Assembly (NCBI GenBank): GCA_963714325.1
Contig: CAVQOB010000003.1
Coordinates: forward strand, 186,001-250,000
Source of the DNA: CAVQOB01 sp963714325
GTDB taxonomy: Bacteria > Pseudomonadota > Alphaproteobacteria > Rhizobiales > Hyphomicrobiaceae
Direction of reading: 5' to 3'
DNA length: 64,000 nt
Positions 36,646 to 46,053 of the stretch are shown here, piece after piece. A program made the translations under genes and the position numbers. Positions within the stretch are counted from its first letter, which is position 1; each line of letters begins with the position of its first letter. A model generated the notes under the pieces. That model ran no database searches and had not been told where the DNA came from. It was given only the letters and a program-made list of their open reading frames with translations.

Positions 36646-37926
36646 ATGACCAAATTGAGCCGTCGTAGTATTCTCGCTGGCACCGCCGGCGCGCTGAGCA
36701 TGCCACGTTTCGCTTTTGGGCAGGCAGCCAAGCCGCGCCTGTCGATCATTTCTCAGTGGTCTGCCGGCAGTGACGGCGCCGCCATCACCGCGCTCGGAAA
36801 AAAATTCGAGGAGAAGGGCGGCACTTGGCAACACTCGCCCGTGCCCGGGTTCACTACCGATATGATGAACAAGCTGCGCGCCCAGATCATGGCCGGTGAT
36901 CCGCCGTCCTGTTCGCAGTTGAAAGGGCCTGAGATCGCCGCCTGGTCGAAGATCGCGCCGACGACCAATCTCGATGCGCAGGTCGCGGCAGCCGGTTATG
37001 AGAAGGTTGTCGCACCCGATCTTGCGAAACTGCACAAGCCGGACGGCAAGTGGATCGCGCTGCCGATCCAGATCTACTCGACGAACATGCTGTTCCTGTC
37101 CAAGCGCGCCTTGGACAAGGCGAAAGCCGACAAAATTCCTGTAACCTGGGCTGAGTTCAACGTGCTGGCCGAGAAGATGAAGTCGGGCGGCGTTGCGCAC
37201 CCGATCGGCAATGGCGGTACGCGGGCTGACGATGGGCAGAAGTGGGAAGCGGTGTTCGCTGGCATCAGCCCCGCCGCCTACCGTGCTGCCGCGATGAACC
37301 TGGACGAGAAAGCCTTGAAGGGACCAGAGATCAAAGCGTCGTTCGAACAGCTGCGCAAGGTCGCCGACTGGATGGACCCCAATACGGCCGCGCAACATTT
37401 CTCCACCAACCTCAAACGCTTCATCGCCGGCGACATGGGCATGATGCTGCAGGGCGGGTGGGCACAGGGCGTGCTGCTCAACGCCGGCTTCAAGCTTGAT
37501 GAATTCATCGTCGCGGCCGGGCCTTCCGACAATGGCAAGCCGGTGTTTCTGCTCAATGCGGACGCATTCATCTTCTGGAGCCGCAAGGAGCCCGAACTGC
37601 AAGCTGGCCAGAAACTGATGGCGGAACTCGTCATGGACCCGGCGATCCAGACTATGTTCTCGCAGACGACGGGATCGATCCCGGTGCGTACCGACGTCGA
37701 CCTCTCCGGCGCAGGATGGTCGGACGGTCAGCGTTTGACCGCCAAGGCGCTCAAGGACGCCGTTGCTTCCAACCAGGCGGTGCTCAGTCTTGCGCACAAC
37801 ATGGCGCAGCAGAACGGCGTCACCGCCGGGATGATCGATGTGATCACGGAGTTCGTGAAGAACAAGTCGGTGACATCCGATCAGGCCGTGACGCGTCTTG
37901 CGGCGGCGGTGGACAGCGCTCGATGA
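36646..37926 (+). CDS. ABC transporter sugar-type solute-binding protein
   Basis: A 426-residue family 1 extracellular solute-binding protein with a Tat-like leader (MTKLSRRSILAGTAGALSMPRFAFG). The mature part resembles carbohydrate binders, with FTTDMMNKLRAQIMAGDPPSC, PIQIYSTNMLFLSK and MLQGGWAQGVLLNAGF. The start has GAGGAAGGG before it. The stop overlaps the next permease start (ATGA). The ligand is not predictable in detail; sugar, polyol or glycoside. It leads a five-gene operon. Confidence 0.9.
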   Translation: MTKLSRRSILAGTAGALSMPRFAFGQAAKPRLSIISQWSAGSDGAAITALGKKFEEKGGTWQHSPVPGFTTDMMNKLRAQIMAGDPPSCSQLKGPEIAAWSKIAPTTNLDAQVAAAGYEKVVAPDLAKLHKPDGKWIALPIQIYSTNMLFLSKRALDKAKADKIPVTWAEFNVLAEKMKSGGVAHPIGNGGTRADDGQKWEAVFAGISPAAYRAAAMNLDEKALKGPEIKASFEQLRKVADWMDPNTAAQHFSTNLKRFIAGDMGMMLQGGWAQGVLLNAGFKLDEFIVAAGPSDNGKPVFLLNADAFIFWSRKEPELQAGQKLMAELVMDPAIQTMFSQTTGSIPVRTDVDLSGAGWSDGQRLTAKALKDAVASNQAVLSLAHNMAQQNGVTAGMIDVITEFVKNKSVTSDQAVTRLAAAVDSAR

Positions 37927-38855
37927 GTGAAGCCGCGTCCTCGGCTGCGGGGGCGCCGTCGGGGCGGACGTTGACCGAAGCGCTGCGGCGCCTGCCGGAA
38001 CTGCTGATGATATGGGTCCCGCTGCTGCTGGCTGCGGGACACATCGTTACATTCGCGCTTTGGACGATCTGGGTCTCGTTCACGCCGTCGACCTTGATAC
38101 CGGTCTCGGGCTGGGTTGGGTTGCGCAATTATACCGCGATCATGGCAACGCGGAACTGGCAGACCGCGTTCGACAACCTGCTGTTGTTCGGCAGCGCCTT
38201 CGTGATGTCGAGTGTGGTGACGGGACTGGCGCTCGCCATCCTGCTCGATCAGCGCATTCGCGGCGAGAACGTGCTGCGGTCGATTTTTCTCTACCCGCTG
38301 GCGCTCTCCTTCGTCGTCACCGGCACGGTCTGGAGCTGGTTGCTCAATCCTGGGCTCGGCATCCAGAAATTCGTCAATGTCCTCGGCTGGACTGGCTTTC
38401 GGTTCGATTGGCTGCTCGACCGTGATAAAGCCATTTGGACGATTGTGATTGCCGCGATCTGGCAATCGGCGGGTTTCGCGATGGCGCTGTTCCTCGCCGG
38501 CTTGCGCTCGGTCGATGCCGACCTCATCAAGGCCGCCCAGATCGATGGCGCCGGCCCGCTGCGCATGTACCGGCGGATCATTCTTCCGACGCTCTGGCCG
38601 ATCACTGTCACCGTGGTCGTCATCCAGCTGCAGTTCGCCATTACGACATTCGACCTCGTTCGTGCACTCACCGGCGGTGGTCCGGGAATCGCGACGCAGC
38701 TTCCCGCACTCGTCGTCTACGATTTCATGTTCCAGCGCGGGTTGCTCGGGCGAGGCGCTGCGGCGGCGGTGCTGATGTTGTTGATCCTGCTCGCCGTGCT
38801 GCTGCCCTACTGGGCGTGGCAGTATTTCCAGCGCAGGCCATCCGCCCATGCGTGA
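37923..38855 (+). CDS. ABC transporter permease (MalF-like)
   Basis: A 310-residue permease with six hydrophobic segments. The EAA coupling loop reads DADLIKAAQIDGAGPLRMYR and is followed by ILPTLWPITVTVV. It forms one half of the membrane channel. ATG overlaps the preceding stop, and the end overlaps the next gene by 8 bases. Frame-open sequence upstream belongs to the binding-protein gene. Confidence 0.9.
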   Translation: MSEAASSAAGAPSGRTLTEALRRLPELLMIWVPLLLAAGHIVTFALWTIWVSFTPSTLIPVSGWVGLRNYTAIMATRNWQTAFDNLLLFGSAFVMSSVVTGLALAILLDQRIRGENVLRSIFLYPLALSFVVTGTVWSWLLNPGLGIQKFVNVLGWTGFRFDWLLDRDKAIWTIVIAAIWQSAGFAMALFLAGLRSVDADLIKAAQIDGAGPLRMYRRIILPTLWPITVTVVVIQLQFAITTFDLVRALTGGGPGIATQLPALVVYDFMFQRGLLGRGAAAAVLMLLILLAVLLPYWAWQYFQRRPSAHA

Positions 38856-39705
38856 CACATCTTTCACTCCGAGCCGTGTCTTCATCTATGGGGCAGTCTG
38901 GTTGATCGCGGCTGCGTACCTGGTGCCGTTCGTCGTGGTGCTGTTGAACTCGCTGCGGACAGCTGAGGAAATTGCGCAGACATCGATGATCGGCTGGCCG
39001 CAGCAATGGGCCTGGAGCAATTACACCACTGCCTGGTCCAAATTCTGCGTCGCGCAGACGTGCGAGGGCATCCAGCCGTTCATGCTCAACTCCGCACTCG
39101 TGACGTTGCCGGCAACAATCATCTCGACGCTGCTCGGGGCGGTCGCCGGTTACGCCATTTCGCTCTGGCGTTTTCGCGGCGATCGCTGGATTTTCGGCGT
39201 GCTCATGCTCGGCCTGTTTCTTCCTCAGCAGATGCGGCTGCTCCCCTGGACCATCGTGCTGCGTGATCTTGGCCTGACCAATACGCTCACTGGGCTCGTG
39301 ATGATCCACACCATTCAGGGGATGTCGTTCACGACGCTGTTCTGTCGCAACTACTACGCGTCGATCCCGCAGGAATTGATCAAGGCCGCACGGATCGACG
39401 GCGCCGGGTTCTTTCGCACGTTCTGGCGCATCGTGTTGCCGCTGTCGCCGCCGATCCTGATCGTCACGGTGATCTGGCAGTTCACGCACATCTGGAACGA
39501 GTTCCTGTACGGTGTGACGTTCACGACCGGGCAACAACAGCCCGTGACCGCCGCGTTGATCGCGCTCTCAGCGGCGATCGCCGACATTCCGCAGCACGGC
39601 GTGCAGAGTGCTGCGGTGATCATCGCGGCGTTGCCGACATTGCTGGTTTACCTTTTTGGCGGTCGATATTTCGTGCGTGGTCTCACCGCCGGTTCGGTGA
39701 AGTAG
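38848..39705 (+). CDS. ABC transporter permease (MalG-like)
   Basis: A 285-residue permease with six hydrophobic segments and EAA loop PQELIKAARIDGAGFFRTFW. The N-terminus (RVFIYGAVWLIAAAYLVPFVVVLLNSLR) is typical of MalG-type permeases. It pairs with the preceding permease; the two genes overlap by 8 bases. Confidence 0.9.
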   Translation: MRDTSFTPSRVFIYGAVWLIAAAYLVPFVVVLLNSLRTAEEIAQTSMIGWPQQWAWSNYTTAWSKFCVAQTCEGIQPFMLNSALVTLPATIISTLLGAVAGYAISLWRFRGDRWIFGVLMLGLFLPQQMRLLPWTIVLRDLGLTNTLTGLVMIHTIQGMSFTTLFCRNYYASIPQELIKAARIDGAGFFRTFWRIVLPLSPPILIVTVIWQFTHIWNEFLYGVTFTTGQQQPVTAALIALSAAIADIPQHGVQSAAVIIAALPTLLVYLFGGRYFVRGLTAGSVK

Positions 39706-39725
39706 AGGCAAAGGCGCAGACGGCC

Positions 39726-40853
39726 ATGGCAACACTGACGGTCAAATCCCTGTACAAGCGCTTCGGCGCAATCGAGGTGCTGAAAGGCGTCGACATCGAA
39801 GCTAAGGACGGCGAGTTCGTCGCTCTCGTCGGCCCGTCCGGTTGCGGCAAGTCCACGCTGCTGGCCATGATCGCGGGACTGGAGACCGTCACGTCGGGTG
39901 AGATTTTCATTGATGGCCGGCTGGTCAACGCGGTCGCGCCGAAGGATCGTGATATCGCCATGGTGTTCCAGTCCTACGCGCTCTACCCGAGCATGACGGT
40001 GCGGCAGAACATCACTTTCGGCATGGAATGTCGCCGTGTCGCGAAGGCGGACCAGGATGCGGCGGTGGCGCGGGTTGCAGGCCTGCTGCAGATCGAGCCT
40101 CTGCTCGCCCGCAAGCCGGCGCAGCTCTCCGGCGGGCAACGCCAACGTGTTGCGATGGGCCGCGCGCTGGTGCGCGATCCGAAACTGTTCCTGTTCGACG
40201 AACCGCTGTCGAATCTTGACGCCAAGTTGCGCGTCGACATGCGTACTGAAATCAAAAAATTGCATCAGCGTGTCGGCAAGACGACCGTCTACGTGACGCA
40301 CGACCAGGTCGAAGCCATGACGCTCGCTTCGCGAATCGCGGTGATGCATCAGGGCAGCTTGCAGCAGTTTGATGTGCCGCAACGGATCTATGCGCGACCG
40401 GCCAATCTGTTCGTTGCCGGATTCATGGGCTCACCGGCGATGAATTTTTTGCCGGCGAACCTCTCGACCCGCGACGGCGTGCCCTGTGTTGAACTTCCGG
40501 CGACCGGCGGCGGCAGCAGCGTGACGCTGCCGCTGGCGCGTCGTCCGGCTGCGGCGCCGGCGGATGGCAGGGTCGTGCTCGGGATCCGGCCGGAACATCT
40601 CGTCCGCTATGCCCCTGACGTGCAGGCGCGACGGCCAGCGCTGGTGCCGGTCAGCGCAACGGTTGATCTGGTCGAGCCGACGGGCGCCGAGACGATCGCC
40701 ATGCTGAAGTTGGGCAATCGTGATATCGTCGGACGGTTCGAACCGGATAGTGCGCCGCACGCCGGCGAGACCTTTTCGCTTGGTGTCGATATGGCGCACG
40801 CATGCCTGTTCGACCCGACGACCGAACGCCTCATTGCGGATGCGGCCACGTGA
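39726..40853 (+). CDS. ABC transporter ATP-binding protein (UgpC/MalK-like)
   Basis: A 375-residue ATPase. Walker A GPSGCGKST (~38-46), Q-loop in MVFQSYALYPSMTV, signature LSGGQRQRVAMGRAL, Walker B LFLFDEPLSNLDAKL and switch His in YVTHDQVEAMT are all intact. A C-terminal ~130-residue TOBE/OB region is typical of CUT1 sugar importers and sometimes carries regulatory functions. Stop overlaps the next GTG start. Confidence 0.94.
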   Translation: MATLTVKSLYKRFGAIEVLKGVDIEAKDGEFVALVGPSGCGKSTLLAMIAGLETVTSGEIFIDGRLVNAVAPKDRDIAMVFQSYALYPSMTVRQNITFGMECRRVAKADQDAAVARVAGLLQIEPLLARKPAQLSGGQRQRVAMGRALVRDPKLFLFDEPLSNLDAKLRVDMRTEIKKLHQRVGKTTVYVTHDQVEAMTLASRIAVMHQGSLQQFDVPQRIYARPANLFVAGFMGSPAMNFLPANLSTRDGVPCVELPATGGGSSVTLPLARRPAAAPADGRVVLGIRPEHLVRYAPDVQARRPALVPVSATVDLVEPTGAETIAMLKLGNRDIVGRFEPDSAPHAGETFSLGVDMAHACLFDPTTERLIADAAT

Positions 40854-41611
40854 CCCTTGCAACCTACCCAAGCCTTGCCGGGCGCGTCGTATTTGTCAGC
40901 GGCGGCGCGACTGGAATTGGCGCCGACATCGTGCGGGCCTTCGCGGGCAATGCTGCGAAGGTCGCCTTGGTCGACGTCGACGTGAAGGCTGGAACGGCGT
41001 TGGCTGGCGAACTGTCGGCGCTGGGCCAGAGCACGTTGTTCATCGAAGCCGATGTGACCGACATCGACGCGCTTCGCCAGGCCATTGCCTCGACACGCGC
41101 GCGCCTTGGCCCGGTTGCGGTGCTCGTCAACAATGCCGCTCATGATGACCGGCACGACTTCGCGAAGGTCGACGTCGCGTATTGGGACCATGCGCTGGCC
41201 GTGAACGTGCGCCACCATTTTTTCGCGGCGCAGGCCGTGCATCCGCATATGAAAGAACTCGGCCACGGTGCCATCATCAATCTCGGCTCGATCGCGTGGC
41301 GCCGCGGCGGGGCCGAGTATCCGGCTTACGCCACGGCGAAAGCTGGCATTCTCGGCCTGACGCACGCGCTGGCACGCGCGTTCGGCCGCGACAACATCCG
41401 GGTCAATTCGATCGAGCCGGGCGCGGTGATCACCGAGCGGCAACGAAAGCTGTGGTTCAAGACGCCGGAGTCGATCGATGCGGTTCTGCAACGGCAGCTA
41501 CTCAAGGACATCCTGCGGGGTGACGACATTGCGCGCATGGCGCTGTTTCTGGCCGCCGATGATAGCCGTATGATCACCTGCCAATCATTCATCGTCGACG
41601 GTGGACGGTGA
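40850..41611 (+). CDS. Short-chain dehydrogenase/reductase
   Basis: A 253-residue SDR. The cofactor motif is VSGGATGIGADIV, followed by VLVNNAAH, the catalytic Ser in INLGSIAWRRGG and Y-x3-K in YPAYATAKAG. The C-terminal IVDGGR is typical. The GTG start is inferred from the 4-base overlap with the ATPase stop (GTGA); a longer in-frame ORF exists but overlaps the ATPase gene. Likely oxidises a sugar, polyol or related alcohol taken up by the transporter. Confidence 0.88.
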   Translation: MTLATYPSLAGRVVFVSGGATGIGADIVRAFAGNAAKVALVDVDVKAGTALAGELSALGQSTLFIEADVTDIDALRQAIASTRARLGPVAVLVNNAAHDDRHDFAKVDVAYWDHALAVNVRHHFFAAQAVHPHMKELGHGAIINLGSIAWRRGGAEYPAYATAKAGILGLTHALARAFGRDNIRVNSIEPGAVITERQRKLWFKTPESIDAVLQRQLLKDILRGDDIARMALFLAADDSRMITCQSFIVDGGR

Positions 41612-41630
41612 TGACCATGGTGGTTTCGCG

Positions 41631-43118
41631 ATGATTCCAGGAGCACTCGCCATCGATAGCGGACGGCTCGCGGTCCCCGCGCCAAGCGTCACTGGCGTGC
41701 GCTGTTTCAAAGGCATTCCCTATGCCGCGCCACCCGTTGGAGCGCTGCGCTGGCGTGAGCCTCAGCCGGCGCCGCCATGGCTGGGTGTGCGGCCGACCGG
41801 CACGTTCGGGATGAATGCCATGCAAGGCGTCGTGTTCGCCGACATCGATCCATCGACGCCCGGGGTTTCCGAGGATTGTCTCTACCTCAACATCTGGACA
41901 GCGGCGCGGCTCGACGGCAGCGAACGCCTGCCGGTGATGTTCTGGATTCACGGCGGCGGGTTTGTCGCCGGTCATGGCGGCGAGCCACGCTACGACGGCG
42001 GAAGGCTTGCTGCGCGCGGCATCATCGTCGTCACGGTGAACTATCGATTGGGCGCGCTTGGCTTCATGGCGCATCCAGCGCTGACGGCGGAAAGCCCATA
42101 TGGCGCCTCCGGCAACTGGGGCTTGCTCGATCTCGTCGCGGCGCTGGAATGGACGAAGCGCAATATCCAGGCCTTTGGTGGCGATCCCGGGGCTGTGACG
42201 ATTGCCGGGGAATCGGCTGGCGCGGCGGCGGTGAGCGCGTTGATGGCATCGCCGATGGCCAAGGGGCTGTTCGCGCGTGCCATCGGTCAAAGCGGCGCAT
42301 TCTTCTCAGCGCCGGCCCGCAAGCTCGATGCGCTGGCAGAGGCCGAGCATGCGGGATTCCATTTCGCACGTCGCCTGGGCGCGTCAGCGATTGAGGATCT
42401 GCGCCGGCTGCCGGCCGATGCGGTCCTGAAGGCACTGCCCGGGGTCGGCTTCCGACCGATTATCGACGGCCACTTTCTTCCAGCGTCTCCGGCTGAAGTC
42501 TTTGCCGCCCGCCGCCACAACGACGTCCCCCTCCTCGCCGGATGGAACAAGGACGAAGGCTTCAATCTCGGTCTGCTTGCCCGATCCCCGAACCAATCCT
42601 ACGCGGCAATCGTTCGCGACACATTCGGCGCTTTGGCGGAGGATGTCTTGCGGAGGTATCCAGCCGGCGACGCCGCACAATCGAGCGCCTCGGCGCGCGC
42701 ACTCGGTGGCGACGCCCGCATCATCCATGCGACCTGGGCCTGGATCGAGGCGCAGAAGACATACGGCACGGCCGACATCTTCCGCTTCCGGTTCGAACGT
42801 GCGCCGCTGACGCCGGAAGGGTGGTTCGGTGACAAGCCGAGCCGCGAGGCGGGCGCCTTTCATTCCGGCGAGATCCCGTATGTGTTCGATACGTTCGATG
42901 CACTGCCCTGGCTGATCGACGATGCCGATCGCGAGATTGCCCGCCTGACGAAGGGTTGGTGGCTGAATTTTGTGACATGCGGAAACCCGAACGGTCCGGG
43001 CATTCCAGAGTGGCCTTCGCATCGTGACGTTGCCGCGCCGGTTATGCATGTCGATCTCGTGCCGCGCGTGACGCCGGCCAACGACGGGCCGCATCGCTGG
43101 TTTGCTCGTGTGACATAG
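41631..43118 (+). CDS. Type B carboxylesterase
   Basis: A 495-residue alpha/beta hydrolase of the carboxylesterase type B family. Oxyanion loop HGGGF (107-111), nucleophile Ser195 in GESAGAA, and the EDCLYLNIW segment are present. A Glu follows in NKDEGFN and a catalytic His in FHSGEIPYVFDTF. No signal peptide is visible. It starts 19 bases after the SDR gene; a GTG 30 bases earlier is possible. It probably cleaves an ester of the imported compound. Confidence 0.88.
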   Translation: MIPGALAIDSGRLAVPAPSVTGVRCFKGIPYAAPPVGALRWREPQPAPPWLGVRPTGTFGMNAMQGVVFADIDPSTPGVSEDCLYLNIWTAARLDGSERLPVMFWIHGGGFVAGHGGEPRYDGGRLAARGIIVVTVNYRLGALGFMAHPALTAESPYGASGNWGLLDLVAALEWTKRNIQAFGGDPGAVTIAGESAGAAAVSALMASPMAKGLFARAIGQSGAFFSAPARKLDALAEAEHAGFHFARRLGASAIEDLRRLPADAVLKALPGVGFRPIIDGHFLPASPAEVFAARRHNDVPLLAGWNKDEGFNLGLLARSPNQSYAAIVRDTFGALAEDVLRRYPAGDAAQSSASARALGGDARIIHATWAWIEAQKTYGTADIFRFRFERAPLTPEGWFGDKPSREAGAFHSGEIPYVFDTFDALPWLIDDADREIARLTKGWWLNFVTCGNPNGPGIPEWPSHRDVAAPVMHVDLVPRVTPANDGPHRWFARVT

Positions 43119-43402
43119 CGCAGTGATGCGGCTGTAAAAACGGCCGACGGCACCTTGGTCGATGGCGTCGTGGATGGCCCGCAGACGACGTTGAGCGCTG
43201 TCGTCGCGCGCACCTCATTGTTGTCATGGCCGGGCTTGTCCCGCCACCCATCGAGCAGCAAGCGCGATCAGGATGCCTTTGCTCAAACGGCGCAACACAG
43301 CGTCAGTCGTACGCGTTGCACGATGGGTGGCCGGCACGAAGGGCCGGCCATGACAGGGTGGGTGTGGCAGGAGAATGCCGCCACCCCATTGGTCGCTGTC
43401 GA
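43119..43402. repeat. Intergenic region with long-range inverted repeat, right edge of the ABC island
   Basis: The arm at 43222-43253 (TGTCATGGCCGGGCTTGTCC and onward) recurs inverted at 43321-43355; the outer 12 bases (TGTCATGGCCGG) and the inner CCACCCATCG pair exactly, with a more divergent middle. It shares TGTCAT and CGGGCTTGTCCC with the element at 16303-16447. I see no gene in this 284-base gap. Confidence 0.6.
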
Positions 43403-44395
43403 TCACCAGCCCATCAGCGTCTTGGTACTCTGCTCATTGTCCTTCAGAAATGTCTTGTAGGCGTCACCTTTGATGACTTCGGGCTGCAAACTCAGGTCCT
43501 CGGCCTTCCGGCGATGTTCGGCGGACTGCAAGACCTTCTCAAGCGCTGCGACGAGGATGGCTTCGACGGCTTTGTCGAGGCCGGCCGGCGCCGCAATACC
43601 GCGTGATACCGACCAGACCTGTTTGAAGCCCTGCTCCATGAACGTCGGCTCATTGGGCAGGAATTTGGACCGCTGCGGCGACATCACGCCGAGGATGCGG
43701 AGCTGGCCGCTCTTCGCCTCCTCCGCGACCTCGGAGATGTTGGCGCCAAGGACATGGATATGCCCGCCGAGAGCTTGCGTCTTGGCCTCGGCGGTCGAGC
43801 GCGAGTGCACGACCGACAGCTTGATGGTGTTTTCCTTTTCCATCGACAGGATGGCGAGGTGGTCGTCGCTGCCGGCGCCATAGGCGGTGACGGTGATGGC
43901 GCCGGGATCTTTGCGCGCAGCCTCGACCACGTCCTTGACGGTTTTGTAGGGGCTGTCCTTGCGGACCGCCCAAATGTTGTAGTCGAGCACGTGGTTCATC
44001 AGCGGGGTGAAGTTGTCCAGCGTCTCCTTGCGACCGAGCGATTTGTCGAGATAGCCGGCGTACATGCTGGGGACGTTGAGATAGCCGAGCAGATAGCCGT
44101 CGGGTTTGCCGGCCGCGAGCCCGCCCCAACCGACCCAGCCGCCGCCGCCGGCGCGGTTCTCGACCGTTACCGACTTTCCAAGGAACGCCTCCAGATCGCG
44201 GGCCAACAGGCGGGCGGTAATGTCGGTGCCGCCGCCTGCGCCATAGGGGACGATCAGCGTGATGTTGCGCTCTGGAAACGGGGTTTGCGCGGTCGCTGAC
44301 GATGGCATCGCGACGGCTGCCACCAGCATGGAGGCGACGACCAGTCGCTGCGCTACGACCGACAGCATCCGGTCAATTTTGATGGTTGTCCTCAT
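43403..44395 (-). CDS. Bug/TctC-family periplasmic substrate-binding protein
   Basis: A 330-residue exported binding protein. A signal peptide (VVASMLVAAVAMPSSATAQ) is preceded by ~20 charged residues. Ligand loops are ITLIVPYGAGGGTDITARLL and VENRAGGGGWVGWGG; the tryptophans of the second loop are unusual. The ATG at 44395 follows GGGGAAAAGC. No TctAB genes are nearby. It is the fourth Bug protein of the window. Confidence 0.9.
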   Translation of the reverse strand: MRTTIKIDRMLSVVAQRLVVASMLVAAVAMPSSATAQTPFPERNITLIVPYGAGGGTDITARLLARDLEAFLGKSVTVENRAGGGGWVGWGGLAAGKPDGYLLGYLNVPSMYAGYLDKSLGRKETLDNFTPLMNHVLDYNIWAVRKDSPYKTVKDVVEAARKDPGAITVTAYGAGSDDHLAILSMEKENTIKLSVVHSRSTAEAKTQALGGHIHVLGANISEVAEEAKSGQLRILGVMSPQRSKFLPNEPTFMEQGFKQVWSVSRGIAAPAGLDKAVEAILVAALEKVLQSAEHRRKAEDLSLQPEVIKGDAYKTFLKDNEQSTKTLMGW

Positions 44396-44462
44396 GCTTT
44401 TCCCCTGCGGCTCAGTTTCAGAGAACACGAACTCTGGCGTATTTTTATTCTAGGCGAAACCC

Positions 44463-44633
44463 ATGTTTCACGCGCGTGTCACTGACGGCGTGGTGTTTGA
44501 TGCAGGTGACGTGCAGAGCCACGGCCTGATCGTTGGTGGAAATGGATTTGACCTTCCAGATGGAGCGTTGGTTCCTGTTCGCACTGCGGCGGCACAGGCG
44601 GCGGCCATCCAACGTGTGACAGGTGCTTCCTGA
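44463..44633 (+). CDS. Possible small protein of 56 residues, uncertain
   Basis: An ATG-started frame with AGGCG 7 bases upstream encodes MFHARVTDGVVFDAGDVQSH and then a short alanine-rich tail. No family is recognised. It fills part of the gap between the Bug gene and the DUF2062 gene. It may be real or chance. Confidence 0.3.
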   Translation: MFHARVTDGVVFDAGDVQSHGLIVGGNGFDLPDGALVPVRTAAAQAAAIQRVTGAS

Positions 44634-44690
44634 ACGACGTAAAATAATGTAAATTGGTGATTCGAAGATTTGATCAGGACTGACGCTGCA

Positions 44691-45308
44691 ATGGCGACTG
44701 GAATTGCTTTGTCTGCTGTAAAGCGGGCGGCGACCGAATGGGTCGTATGGACCCGCATCCGTCGGTGGTCGCATTTTCTGCGACGAACCGGTGCCCACTT
44801 CGCCGGAAAATGCTCCGGCGTCGTTGACGATCGGATCATGCCACTGTTGCGGGTCGATGCTTCGCCGCATTGCCTGGCGCTCGGGTTGGCGGTTGGAATC
44901 TTCATGGCGACGACACCGTTTCTCGGGTTGCAAGTGTGCGGGGCGGTTGGGCTCGCGTGGTTGTTCGGCGGGCATGTGCCCGCGGCGATCATCGGCACGT
45001 TCTGGGCCAATCCGGTGACGTATCCGTTGTTGCTGGCGGCCTCTTATCGGCTGGGCGCGACGATGCTCGATGTGCCGGAAACTTTGAACCTCGCGTGGCT
45101 CGCCGATGGGGTCAATGCTGTGGTGGCGGCGCTGTTCGTGCCGGGTCGGTCGGCACTGGCCGTCGCCTATCACATGGTGCTGCCGGTGGCGATGCCCTTG
45201 ACGTTGGGGGCGTTCGTGATCGGCGTCCTGTCGGGAGCCGTCTTCTATGTCATTGCGCGGCATGCTATCGCTCAGCTGCGTGTGGGCAGCGCTTACGAGC
45301 TGAAATAG
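44691..45308 (+). CDS. DUF2062 membrane protein
   Basis: A 205-residue protein with a basic N-terminus and three or four hydrophobic helices. The DUF2062 signature is visible in [14 protein letters not shown] and [14 protein letters not shown]. Function unknown. I recall it between rsh and acpS in Rhizobiales, here separated from rsh by the ABC island. The ATG is chosen over an in-frame TTG at 44670; AGGA lies about 11 bases upstream. Confidence 0.83.
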   Translation: MATGIALSAVKRAATEWVVWTRIRRWSHFLRRTGAHFAGKCSGVVDDRIMPLLRVDASPHCLALGLAVGIFMATTPFLGLQVCGAVGLAWLFGGHVPAAIIGTFWANPVTYPLLLAASYRLGATMLDVPETLNLAWLADGVNAVVAALFVPGRSALAVAYHMVLPVAMPLTLGAFVIGVLSGAVFYVIARHAIAQLRVGSAYELK

Positions 45309-45369
45309 ATGTTTCGAGCGTGGCTGCTCCGCTTTGGTTTTGGCGATAGGTGGCAGTGGTGTTTTCCAG

Positions 45370-45801
45370 GTGATCCTCGGCATCGGCAATGACATCGTCG
45401 ATATCCGACGGATCGAAGTGACCTTGGAACGCTTCGGTGATCGCTTCGTCACGCGGATTTTCACGGATACGGAACGGGCAAAGTCGGAACGGCGGCACGA
45501 GCGGGCGGCGTCCTATGCCAAACGGTTCGCGGCGAAAGAGGCCTGTGCCAAGGCGCTTGGTACCGGTTTGCGGCGGGGGGTGTTCTGGCGGGATATGGGC
45601 GTCGTGAACTTGCCGAGTGGGCGGCCGACAATCCGACTGACGGGAGGCGCTGCGGAGCGGCTGGCGCGGATGACGCCGGCCGGGTATGGCGCACAAATCG
45701 ATCTCACCATTACGGACGAATATCCGCTGGCGCAGGCGATGGTCATCATTTCGGCGGTTCCGGAGGGTCTGATGGGATCAATTCGGGACAGTTTGCGCTG
45801 A
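45370..45801 (+). CDS. acpS: Holo-[acyl-carrier-protein] synthase
   Basis: A 143-residue phosphopantetheinyl transferase. The motifs are [15 protein letters not shown] (Mg-binding Asp) and [24 protein letters not shown]. It activates ACP for fatty acid synthesis. The start is the GTG giving [10 protein letters not shown], the typical AcpS N-terminus; an upstream frame is open. It is followed by a 379-base gap before lepB. Confidence 0.9.
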   Translation: MILGIGNDIVDIRRIEVTLERFGDRFVTRIFTDTERAKSERRHERAASYAKRFAAKEACAKALGTGLRRGVFWRDMGVVNLPSGRPTIRLTGGAAERLARMTPAGYGAQIDLTITDEYPLAQAMVIISAVPEGLMGSIRDSLR

Positions 45802-46053
45802 AGATCTCGGGATTGCCTTGGGATGAGGACAGGGGCGCGGCGGCGTGTGAACTAATTGCCGTTGCCTCGAGAACCGGATATAGCATCCCCAATGGTGCCT
45901 CGGCCTTGCGCCATGGAGACTTTGTCGGCCGTTGGGTTGTCCGGCGCCGGTTCGATTTGGTTGAATTTGGGGTGTCCCTCACTGGTTGCGTCGTCGCGCT
46001 GCTTGCCGGGAAGACCGCCTATCCCCGGATTAGGTCCGAGGGCAAGCATTGTA
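45802..46053. other. Intergenic region between acpS and the repeat before lepB, no gene supported
   Basis: Short open frames occur on both strands but none has a convincing start signal or recognisable sequence. The rest of the acpS-lepB gap is the repeat described next. Confidence 0.4.
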
